Shown: in pieces, positions 25,496-32,987 of the stretch
How positions within the stretch are numbered: the stretch's first letter is position 1
Layout of the letters: each line of letters begins with the position of its first letter
Notes under the pieces: generated by a model
Seen by the model: only the letters and a program-made list of their open reading frames with translations
Told to the model about the DNA's origin: nothing
Databases searched by the model: none
Translations under genes and position numbers: made by a program
Assembly (NCBI GenBank): GCA_023387335.1
Contig: JAEWIF010000068.1
Coordinates: 1 to 64,000 of the forward strand
DNA: 64,000 nucleotides
DNA from: Pseudomonadota bacterium
GTDB lineage: Bacteria; Pseudomonadota; Gammaproteobacteria; Burkholderiales; Burkholderiaceae_C
Direction: 5' to 3'

Positions 25496-27034
25496 ATGAG
25501 CAACCCACCCGCGGCATCCGCGCTGTTCGCGCAGGCTGCCGACCTGATCGTCGAGCACCACGCGATGGTCCTCCTCGATGAGCATTGGGTCGTGACCGCA
25601 TGCAGCAGCGGCGTCGCGACCGTCCTCGGCTTCGAGGACGCCGAGCTCATCGGACGTTCCGTCGAGAGCCTGTTCGCGGAATCTCCGCCGGCGACGGGAT
25701 TCGTGTCCCGCCTCCGCGCGACGCGCGGCCCGCAGCGGTTCCGGGAGAACGGATGGATGCTCCGGCGCGACGGGCTGCGGATGTGGGCCGAGGTCCTCTG
25801 CGTGGTTGCCGAGACGGACGCCGGCGGACAGCCGCGGCAGTTCTGCCTGTCGGCGCACGACGTCACCCTGCAATACCGGGCAAGCCTGGCCATGCGGGGG
25901 CAGGCCGATGCCGCCGCCGCGGCGGTTTCGGCCCGCAACCTGTTCCTCGGATCGATCGCCCACGAGGTTCGCGCGGCGCTGGCGCCGATCACCATGTCCG
26001 CCAGCCTGCTCGAGCAGGCGACGGAGCCGGCCCGGCGGGATCGCCTGCTCAAGATCATCCGGCGCAACGCCGAGACGGCCGCGCGCCTGATGGAAGACGT
26101 GCTGTCGTTCAGCACGGTGTCGGCCAACAAGATGAGCATCCGCGCCAGCGAGGTGGACCTGTCGGGACTTCTGTCGGAGTGCACCGAGGCGATTCGACCC
26201 TACGCCGCCGCTTCGGGGGTCGACCTGGCGCTGGAGCTCGCCAGCCCGCAAGCCGAAGCCCGGGTGCGATGCGACCCGGACCGCATCCGGCAGGTTCTCA
26301 TGAACCTGCTGGGGAACGCGATCAAGTTCACGCCCGCCGGCGGTTCGGTGACCGTGCGCGGCCGTCGTGACGCCGGCATCTTCGCGATCGAGGTGGCGGA
26401 TACCGGTGCCGGCATCGATCCCCTGGTCCTGCCTTTCATCTTCGAGCCCTTCGAGCAAGGCGGCTCCGAGATCACCAGGCGCTACGGCGGCTTCGGCCTG
26501 GGCCTGGCGGTCAGCGCCGACATCGCGAGGCAGCATGGTGGCGAACTCACCGCCACCAGCGCCGGACCCGGTCGCGGCGCCTGTTTCCGGCTCGAACTGC
26601 CGGCGGTCGGCATGCGGGCGGCGACTGGCACCGGTGCGGCGAGTCGGGGGAGTCGTGCGCTGCACGTGCTGTTCGTGGAAGACGATCCCGACGCGGCGGA
26701 CGCCATGCGCTACGCCCTGGGGACGCTGGGCTGGAAGATGACCCACACGTCCACCTGCGCCGGCGCGCGCGAACTCGTGCGCGCGAGCCGCGACGAGCCT
26801 TTCGATGTCGTCCTCGCCGACCTGGGCCTTCCGGACGGCTCGGGGCTGGACCTCGGCATCGAGTTCTCCCCGCTGCTGCCCATCGTCGCGCTCACCGCCT
26901 ATGGCGCTCCGCTGGCGCTGGAGGGATTCGCCGACCAGCTGATCAAGCCGGCGGAAATCTCCGAAGTGCAGCGCGCCGTCATTCAGGCGGTGGCCGCACG
27001 CCAGCGGGCGGCCACCGCCTCCGCCATCGGCTAG
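25496..27034 (+). CDS. Hybrid histidine kinase, PAS-HisKA-HATPase-REC
   Basis: 512-aa cytoplasmic hybrid kinase divergent from the KaiC-like operon. PAS at about 12-125 (VEHHAMVLLDEHWVVTACSSG), HisKA with H156 (LGSIAHEVRAALAPI), ATPase domain (NLLGNAIKFTPAGG, VADTGAGI, GGFGLGLAVSADI) and a C-terminal receiver with D442 (VVLADLGLPDGSGLDL). The HisKA motif is slightly odd: HEVRAA in place of HELRTP. The receiver closely resembles the C-terminal receiver of the 660-aa kinase at 20560. The start at 25496 (MSNPPAAS) is preferred over 25436. The stop shares CTAG with the convergent MFS gene. Confidence 0.9.
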   Translation: MSNPPAASALFAQAADLIVEHHAMVLLDEHWVVTACSSGVATVLGFEDAELIGRSVESLFAESPPATGFVSRLRATRGPQRFRENGWMLRRDGLRMWAEVLCVVAETDAGGQPRQFCLSAHDVTLQYRASLAMRGQADAAAAAVSARNLFLGSIAHEVRAALAPITMSASLLEQATEPARRDRLLKIIRRNAETAARLMEDVLSFSTVSANKMSIRASEVDLSGLLSECTEAIRPYAAASGVDLALELASPQAEARVRCDPDRIRQVLMNLLGNAIKFTPAGGSVTVRGRRDAGIFAIEVADTGAGIDPLVLPFIFEPFEQGGSEITRRYGGFGLGLAVSADIARQHGGELTATSAGPGRGACFRLELPAVGMRAATGTGAASRGSRALHVLFVEDDPDAADAMRYALGTLGWKMTHTSTCAGARELVRASRDEPFDVVLADLGLPDGSGLDLGIEFSPLLPIVALTAYGAPLALEGFADQLIKPAEISEVQRAVIQAVAARQRAATASAIG

Positions 27035-28560
27035 CCCTGGCGGCGATCCATCGCCGTCCGCAGTTCCGGCCACCTCGAAGCCTGCCGTCCCGCCCGCCGG
27101 TCCTCGCGCCACCACTTGCGGCGCTCGTTCAGGCGCTCGAACGGGAACAGCGCCGTCATCGCCACCGACGACACGGTGTTGAGCGACCGCCGGGCCTCCA
27201 GCACGAACGCCTGCACCACCTGGCGTTCGCTGATCTCGCGCCCTTCCTCGATGCGCGACAGCGCGTGCAGCACGTACAGCCCGACCAGCGCCGACAGCAC
27301 GAACAGGAACTCCCAGTGCGCGAAGCTCACGATGGCCGTCTCGCGCCAGTGGCCCGGCGACTGCCAGCGCACGATGGCCGAGAGTTCGCTGGCCTGGAAC
27401 GCCTGGGCCAGCGCGCCGGCCAGGATCGGCGCGATGCCGCCGGCCATCGCCGAGGCCAGCCCGATGGCGGCCAGGTACACCGTGCCTTCGCCCTGCGGCG
27501 CCAGCTTGAGGCCGAGGTTGCCCGTCGCCAGCGCGATGCCGCCGGTGGCCACGCCCATCACCATGTGGATCGCGAACAGCGTGCCCAGCTGCCACTGCGG
27601 CGTGCGCAGCGCGTCCACGAACACCAGCGCCAGCACGCAAAGAAAGTGCACCGGCAGCGCCACCGCCAGCACGCCCTTGTTCGACAGCCGGTCCGACAGC
27701 CGTCCCCACAGGTACAGCGTGAGCGCGTTGCACACCTGGCTGGTCACCCACAGGCTGGTGACGGTGCCTATCGCGTAGCCGCGCTGCTCGATCAGGTAGA
27801 CGGTGAGGAACGGCGCCGTGAGGTTGGACGCGATGGTCCACGCGGCGAGGAACACCAGCAGCCGGCGGAAGTTCGGGTCGGTGAAGGGCTTGGCCAGCCG
27901 CCGCATCACGCCGCCGCCCGGTCCGCCTTGCGGCATCACCGGCTCGGGCGCCCGCGCCAGGAACCACGAGCTCACGAAGCCGGCCAGTCCCGCGATGGCG
28001 AAGCACAGGGCATACGCCTTCATCGGCTCGCTCTGCGCGCGGTCCACCAGCTCGCCGGCGGCCATCGTGGCGACGCAGGCCAGCGCGGTGCCGAAGAAGA
28101 GGCGCCGCGAGAAGAAGTGCCCCAGCCGCTCGTGCGGGATCAGCTGGTGCAGCCATGAGTTGATCGCGCAGCCGCCGACGGCGTTGAGCGTCGCGATCGC
28201 GAACTGCGTCGCGATCAGGAGCGTCAGCGCCAGCTCCGGCTGGCCGCGCATCAGCGGCAGCAGCGCCATGCCTAGCATCAGCACGCGCGCCGCCGTGACC
28301 GCTAGCACGCCGATGCGCCGCCGCAGGCGCACGCGCTCGATCAGCAGCGTGGCCGGCAGCTGCATGGCGTTGGCCAGGAACGGGATCGCGGCCAGCAGGC
28401 CGATCTGCAGCGGCGTGGCGCCCAGGTTGAGCGCGAACGCCACCAGGATCACGCCGCCCGAGAACGCGCCGCACATGCTGGCCCATGCGAGGTCCTGCAC
28501 GAGCACGCGCTCGCCTTGGGCGAGATCGTTCGCCGTGATGATGTCGACCGGACGCAGCAT
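27031..28560 (-). CDS. MFS transporter
   Basis: 509-aa inner-membrane protein with about twelve hydrophobic helices and a basic, hydrophilic C-terminal tail of about 60 residues (ERRKWWREDRRAGRQ). The MFS pattern shows in the cytoplasmic loops, for example YLWGRLSDRLSNKG between the halves, which corresponds to the D-R/K loop motif. The substrate is unknown. The ATG at 28560 (MLRPVDIITANDL) is chosen; a further ten in-frame residues upstream look non-coding. The gene stands alone on its strand. Confidence 0.85.
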   Translation of the reverse strand: MLRPVDIITANDLAQGERVLVQDLAWASMCGAFSGGVILVAFALNLGATPLQIGLLAAIPFLANAMQLPATLLIERVRLRRRIGVLAVTAARVLMLGMALLPLMRGQPELALTLLIATQFAIATLNAVGGCAINSWLHQLIPHERLGHFFSRRLFFGTALACVATMAAGELVDRAQSEPMKAYALCFAIAGLAGFVSSWFLARAPEPVMPQGGPGGGVMRRLAKPFTDPNFRRLLVFLAAWTIASNLTAPFLTVYLIEQRGYAIGTVTSLWVTSQVCNALTLYLWGRLSDRLSNKGVLAVALPVHFLCVLALVFVDALRTPQWQLGTLFAIHMVMGVATGGIALATGNLGLKLAPQGEGTVYLAAIGLASAMAGGIAPILAGALAQAFQASELSAIVRWQSPGHWRETAIVSFAHWEFLFVLSALVGLYVLHALSRIEEGREISERQVVQAFVLEARRSLNTVSSVAMTALFPFERLNERRKWWREDRRAGRQASRWPELRTAMDRRQG

Positions 28561-28605
28561 TCGGTCAGCGGGCGCGCAAGCCGCCCGCAACGCGTCGGTG
28601 GAAGG

Positions 28606-28908
28606 TCAACGGACCGTGTGCAGGCGCGCCGCCATGTCGCCGTGGAGGGCCTTCAGCAGGTTGCGGCTGCGCCGCTCCTGGTCGGGGTCGGGCAGGTCCA
28701 GCATCTCGCGCACCGTGGGCAACGGCTCCAGGCAGGGGCCGATCGCGGTTTCCAGGGCAGACAGGCCGGTGATCTCCACTTCGGGAGAGCCGCTGCTTTC
28801 CAGATGGGCCTTCAGGTCACGCACCATGCGGTGCAGGAAGAGCTTGGTGGCCTCGGGCAGCAGCAGATCGCCGTTCATTTGCTCCTGGGCACGGGGAAGA
28901 TAGGACAT
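28606..28908 (-). CDS. Orphan protein of 100 residues
   Basis: I do not recognise this protein. It is hydrophilic and mostly helical by composition, without signal peptide or membrane segment. Notable stretches are the N-terminal MSYLPRAQEQMNGDLLLPEA, the central amphipathic FLHRMVRDLKAHLES, and the acidic-to-basic C-terminus PDPDQERRSRNLLKALHG. The ATG at 28908 is chosen because GGAG lies 8 bases upstream; a GTG three codons earlier is possible. It sits 45 bases before the MFS gene on the same strand and may be co-transcribed with it. Confidence 0.6.
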   Translation of the reverse strand: MSYLPRAQEQMNGDLLLPEATKLFLHRMVRDLKAHLESSGSPEVEITGLSALETAIGPCLEPLPTVREMLDLPDPDQERRSRNLLKALHGDMAARLHTVR

Positions 28909-29003
28909 CGGACGCACTCCACAACTTTCAAGGCCAGTGTCGGCCCGCGCCGGGGGAGCGGTCTGTCAGCCACGCGCCCACGGGGATGTGCGCGCGGTGC
29001 GCC

Positions 29004-30194
29004 TCACGCCGACAGCCACTGCCGCATCTGCGCCAGCACCGCGTCACTGCGCAGCAAGCCGAAGTGGTCCACGCCTTCGATGACCCAGCGGTGGTCCTCG
29101 GGCAGCAGCAGGTCGCGGCCGGCCCCGGGGTGGCGACCGAGCGCGCTGTCCACGGGCACGAGGCCGTCGCTGCGGCGATCGCCCAGCGCGCCGGCGATCG
29201 CATAGGTGGGCAACCCGGGCGGCACGCCCGCGAGCGCTTCCTGCTCGGGCGCCATGCCGGTGCGCGGGTCGTCTTCGAGCACGCGGCCTTGCAGGAAATC
29301 GCGCATGCCGGGACTGCGCCGCCGCGCCCGCTGCATCAGGGGCGACAAGGCGGCGGCGGGGCCGAAGCCCAGGCCCGCGAACAGGTCCGCGGCGGGATCG
29401 GTGCCGTGGTGCGGCGTGCCGAGGAACACCAGCCGGCGCACGTGCGCCGGCCAGGCCAGGCCCGAGTGCTGCGCCTGGTGCAGGGCGCTTCGCAGCACCA
29501 GGCCACCCATGCCATGGCCCAGCAGCACCACGCCTTCGAGCGGCACCCGCCAGTGCGCCAGCAGCACCTCGAGTTCGGCGGCCAGCTCGCGCCCCGTCGC
29601 TCCGATGGCGCGGCCGCTGTTGTAGACGGCGTAGAGCGGGCTGGCGACCAGGGTCTCGGCGAGCGCCTGCCCGTGGTCGTGGCCGTCCTGCCGCCACTGG
29701 AGATCGTTGCGTCCGAGGTCGTGCGCCATCACCAGCACGCGGGGCAGCTGCGCCAGCACGTTGCTGCGCACTTCGGTGCGGATCTCCAGCGGGTTGCCGG
29801 TGCGATGCAGGTGGTCGCCGGCGACCGCATTGAGCAGCGCCACCGCGGCCTCGCGCGCGGGCACCGGCTCGGGCGGATCGCGCTGGCGCTGCGGATCGAG
29901 CAGGAACGCCTGCATCGAGGCCAGCGCCAGGTCGAGGGCGCCGCCGGCCAGGTCGGTGGTGCCGCGAAGGCCGCGGTACACCACCGCGCCCACGCCGCTG
30001 CCGGGCCGGCCGATGCGCGCGCCGCGCACGGGTGGCTCGACGCTGGCGATGCGCGCGTGCACCGCTTCCACCTGGTCCACGCCCTTGCGCAGCGCATCCA
30101 CCAGCAGCCGCATGCCGCCGCGCAGGTCGCGCACGGCGCCGGCCGCGTGGCGCGGCCATTCCTCTTTGCGGGTGGAAGTGCGTGGTTGGCTCAT
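29004..30194 (-). CDS. Alpha/beta-hydrolase fold protein with Ser-to-Gly at the nucleophile
   Basis: 396-aa protein of lipase/PGAP1-like alpha/beta-hydrolase type. The oxyanion-side strand VLVMAHDLGRNDLQW and the nucleophile elbow LLGHGMGGLVLRSALHQ are clear. The elbow should read GHSMGG: the Ser position (G228, codon GGC at 29511-29513) is Gly, one base from AGC Ser. The later Asp (LVPVDSALG) and His (GVDHFGLLRS) of the triad look present, as does FLGTPHHGTDP. Unless this is a sequencing error, it is probably a non-hydrolytic binding protein or uses another nucleophile. The start at 30194 avoids a TTG extension. Confidence 0.8.
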   Translation of the reverse strand: MSQPRTSTRKEEWPRHAAGAVRDLRGGMRLLVDALRKGVDQVEAVHARIASVEPPVRGARIGRPGSGVGAVVYRGLRGTTDLAGGALDLALASMQAFLLDPQRQRDPPEPVPAREAAVALLNAVAGDHLHRTGNPLEIRTEVRSNVLAQLPRVLVMAHDLGRNDLQWRQDGHDHGQALAETLVASPLYAVYNSGRAIGATGRELAAELEVLLAHWRVPLEGVVLLGHGMGGLVLRSALHQAQHSGLAWPAHVRRLVFLGTPHHGTDPAADLFAGLGFGPAAALSPLMQRARRRSPGMRDFLQGRVLEDDPRTGMAPEQEALAGVPPGLPTYAIAGALGDRRSDGLVPVDSALGRHPGAGRDLLLPEDHRWVIEGVDHFGLLRSDAVLAQMRQWLSA

Positions 30195-30418
30195 CGCTGG
30201 GAGAAGGTTGTGCAGCGATGCTAGAGAGGCGCGCGAACGCGCTCCGTAGGATGAAGGTGACAACTGGCCGCGCTACACCGCCCGCGCAAGGCCGAGGTAG
30301 GTCCCCACAGGTCCCGCCGCCGCGTTCCTACAGCGCTGAACAGGCCCGTCCACCACAATTTTTGTCAGGGATGCGAACCAGGCGTCCCGTGACTCAACAC
30401 TATTTCGGGAGTATTCGC

Positions 30419-30733
30419 ATGTACAAGACCACCCTCACCGCCGCCTTCATCGCCACCGCCGCGCTGGGCCTCGCCGCCTGCGACGTGCAGAAGACCCAGG
30501 AAGGCAAGGTCGACGCGCCCAAGTACGAGGTCTCCAAGACCCAGGAAGGCAACGTCCAGATGCCCAAGTACGACGTCAAGGGTCCTGACGTGAACGTTTC
30601 CAAGACCGAGAAGCAGGTGACCGTGCCGAACGTGGACGTCAACACCGAGAAGAAGACCGTCGAGGTTCCGAAGGTGACCGTGACCACGCCGAAGGAAAAG
30701 GAACAGCAGGCGAACGCCGGCGCCAAGCAGTAA
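30419..30733 (+). CDS. Small charged repeat lipoprotein
   Basis: 104-aa predicted lipoprotein: signal peptide MYKTTLTAAFIATAALG, lipobox LAAC with Cys at residue 21. The mature part is a Lys/Val-rich low-complexity chain with a duplicated block, KTQEGKVDAPKYEV then KTQEGNVQMPKYDV. Alternating short beta-like segments follow: VTVPNVDVNTEKKTVEVPKV. GGGAG lies 8 bases before the ATG, which fixes the start within a longer open frame. No enzyme motif. Such proteins are usually periplasmic-facing envelope components; the role is unknown. The 224 bases upstream hold no promoter I would defend. Confidence 0.75.
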   Translation: MYKTTLTAAFIATAALGLAACDVQKTQEGKVDAPKYEVSKTQEGNVQMPKYDVKGPDVNVSKTEKQVTVPNVDVNTEKKTVEVPKVTVTTPKEKEQQANAGAKQ

Positions 30734-30765
30734 CGCCGCGCCGGGCGGGGCCGTGACAATCGCGC

Positions 30766-31779
30766 ATGGCCTCGCTCGTTCCCCTCATCGATACCCACCG
30801 CGGCGGCACGCTGGAATGCCGGCATTTCGGCGCGGTCGCGGTCGCCGACACCGCCGGTCGCGTGATCGCCCATGCAGGTGATCCGCACTGGCTCACCTTC
30901 ACCCGCTCCACCCTCAAGGCGCTGCAGGCTCTACCTTTCGTCGAGGACGGCGGACCGGCGCATTTCGGCTTCAGCGACCGGCAGGTCGCGATGCTGTGCG
31001 CCAGCCACGGCGGCGAGCCGATGCACGTGCAGGAAGTGCAGGGCATGCTGGACCGCGCGGGCCTCACGCACCGCGTGCTGCAGTGCGGCTGCCACGTGCC
31101 GATGTACGTGGACGTGGGCGTCGCGCCGGCGCCCGCGCCGGGCAGCTGGGACGAGCGCCACCACAACTGCAGCGGCAAGCATGCGGGCTTCGTCGCCTGG
31201 TGCGTGCAGCACGGGCAGCCCGTGGAGACCTACCTCGACACCGGCCATCCGCTGCAGCAGGCGATCCGCCGCGGCGTGGCGCGCGCGGCCGGGCTGGAGC
31301 CCGAGCAGATGAAGGCCGGAACCGACGGCTGTTCGGCGCCCAACTACGCGATGCCGCTTTCGCACCTGGCGCGCGCCTACGCGCGCCTGGCCACCGGTGA
31401 GCGCGACGCGGAGTTCGGCGAAAGCTTCGCGCTGCTGTCGCGCGCGATGACGGCGCACCCGGACCTGGTCTCGGGGACCGGCCGCAACGACCTGGCCTTC
31501 ATGCAGGTGGGCCGCGGCGACTGGGTCGCCAAGGCGGGTGCCGACGGCGTGCAGGTCGTCGGCAGCGTGAGCCGCGGCCAGGCCCTGGCGATCAAGGTGA
31601 GCGACGGCGGCAAGACCGCGGTGCATGCGGCCACGGTCGAAGTGCTGGACCAGCTGGGCTGGCTGGACGAGCGGCAGCGGGAGGAGCTGCGCCCGTGGCG
31701 GTTCGCGGAGATCGCGAGCGTGAAGGGGGCGACGGTGGGAGAGCGCAGGCCGGCGTTCCGGCTGGAAACCGGCGCTTGA
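30766..31779 (+). CDS. L-asparaginase, Rhizobium AII type (PF06089-like)
   Basis: 337-aa protein of the asparaginase II family found in Rhizobium, unrelated to the E. coli enzymes. It hydrolyses asparagine to aspartate and ammonia by family inference. Conserved blocks: FTRSTLKALQALPFVEDGG, MLCASHGGEPMHV, and the Ser/Cys/Lys-rich HHNCSGKHAGFVAWC, where the catalytic Ser-Lys pair lies, then DGCSAPNYAMPLSHLARAYA. No signal peptide, so cytoplasmic. It begins 32 bases after the small lipoprotein on the same strand but is probably independent. Confidence 0.9.
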   Translation: MASLVPLIDTHRGGTLECRHFGAVAVADTAGRVIAHAGDPHWLTFTRSTLKALQALPFVEDGGPAHFGFSDRQVAMLCASHGGEPMHVQEVQGMLDRAGLTHRVLQCGCHVPMYVDVGVAPAPAPGSWDERHHNCSGKHAGFVAWCVQHGQPVETYLDTGHPLQQAIRRGVARAAGLEPEQMKAGTDGCSAPNYAMPLSHLARAYARLATGERDAEFGESFALLSRAMTAHPDLVSGTGRNDLAFMQVGRGDWVAKAGADGVQVVGSVSRGQALAIKVSDGGKTAVHAATVEVLDQLGWLDERQREELRPWRFAEIASVKGATVGERRPAFRLETGA

Positions 31780-31783
31780 TCCG

Positions 31784-32923
31784 TCAAGCCGTCGCCGGCG
31801 CGCCCTGCGCCCGCGCATCCGCGCGGGCCTGGAACTTCAGCACCAGCACCGTGCCGGTCACCATGCCGACGATGGCCAGCAGGGAGCCCGTCGACAGCAG
31901 CGCCGCGCCGGTCACCCCGTTGCCCACCGAGCAGCCCAGCGCCGTGACGCCGCCGAAGCCCATCAACGCGCCGCCCACCACGCTGTGCCGCAGGTCGCGC
32001 GTCGTGGCGAACGACTCGACCTGGTACTCGCCGCGAACGCGCGAGCTCAGGTGGCTGCCGATCACGATGCCCAGCGAGAGCATCACGCCGAAGGTGGCGA
32101 CGGTGTTCTTGTCGGTCCACAGCGTCAGCAGGTCCAGCGCGTTGGCCAGCGGCGAGACGAACGACAGGCCCTCGGGGCGCTTGCCCTGCGTGCCGAGCCA
32201 GGCGGCGTCCAGCGTCTCCGGATGCTCGGCCACGAAGCCGATGCGGCCCGTCAGGTAGAACGCGAGCGCCAGCACCAGGCCGACGCCGATGCCGCCGACC
32301 CAGGCGGCGCGATCGAGCTGGCCCCGCACGCGCCACGCGAACAGCGCCGTGCCCGCGACGATGAGGGCCGTGACCCCCGCTCGCATCGCGCCGGCGGACG
32401 TGCCGAGCGCGCCGCCCAGCACCGAGCCCAGGTCCTGCGGCCGCGACAGCGCGACGGACAGGCTGTCGAACAGGCCGGTGCGGGGCACGGCGAGGATGCC
32501 GCGCAGCGTCATGATGGCCACGATCGCGATCACCACCAGCGTGGTCCACGCCGTCAGATCGCCGGCGCCGGCCTTCACCAGGCAGCGCTGCGGGCAGCCC
32601 GGCGCCAGCATCATCCCGATGCCGAACACGAAGCCGCCGGCCAGAGCGGAGAACCACAGCAGCCGCTCGTTCCAGGCCAGCGTGCGCGTGGCGTCGAACA
32701 GGCCGAATCCGATCATGGCCTGCAGCAGCACCGCGCCGACGGCGATGGATAGCACCCACGCGAACAGCCGCGCCGGACCCTGGAACGTGACCCAGTCGGC
32801 GATGCCGCCGCGCACGCAGAAGCGGGTGGCCTGCGCGACCACGCCGAGCAGCAGGCCCAGGGGCAGGGCGCCCCAGACCACGACACGGGTCAGGAGGGCG
32901 AGGGTTTCGGGGGTGGCATTCAT
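31784..32923 (-). CDS. YeeE/YedE (TsuA-like) sulfur-compound transporter
   Basis: 379-aa polytopic inner-membrane protein with about nine to ten hydrophobic helices in two halves. The family Cys motifs lie in matching positions: APGCPQRCLVK after the first repeat and ALGCSVGNGVTG in the second. In TsuA such cysteines pass thiosulfate across the membrane, so import of thiosulfate or a similar sulfur species is the best guess. The ATG at 32923 (MNATPETL) is chosen over a 65-residue low-complexity extension. It follows the enolase-superfamily gene by 64 bases on the same strand, but its function does not fit that operon. Confidence 0.87.
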   Translation of the reverse strand: MNATPETLALLTRVVVWGALPLGLLLGVVAQATRFCVRGGIADWVTFQGPARLFAWVLSIAVGAVLLQAMIGFGLFDATRTLAWNERLLWFSALAGGFVFGIGMMLAPGCPQRCLVKAGAGDLTAWTTLVVIAIVAIMTLRGILAVPRTGLFDSLSVALSRPQDLGSVLGGALGTSAGAMRAGVTALIVAGTALFAWRVRGQLDRAAWVGGIGVGLVLALAFYLTGRIGFVAEHPETLDAAWLGTQGKRPEGLSFVSPLANALDLLTLWTDKNTVATFGVMLSLGIVIGSHLSSRVRGEYQVESFATTRDLRHSVVGGALMGFGGVTALGCSVGNGVTGAALLSTGSLLAIVGMVTGTVLVLKFQARADARAQGAPATA

Positions 32924-32987
32924 GGAGGGAACTACGGGGGGCCGGGCAAAGCCCGGGATCATAAACGGCGGCCCTGCCGCGGGCTCT

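Noticed and set aside
28606..28908. KaiB candidate near the KaiC-like gene
   Set aside because: The size fits, but the sequence has no thioredoxin-like strand pattern or KaiB motifs; no other small frame in the island resembles KaiB or KaiA.
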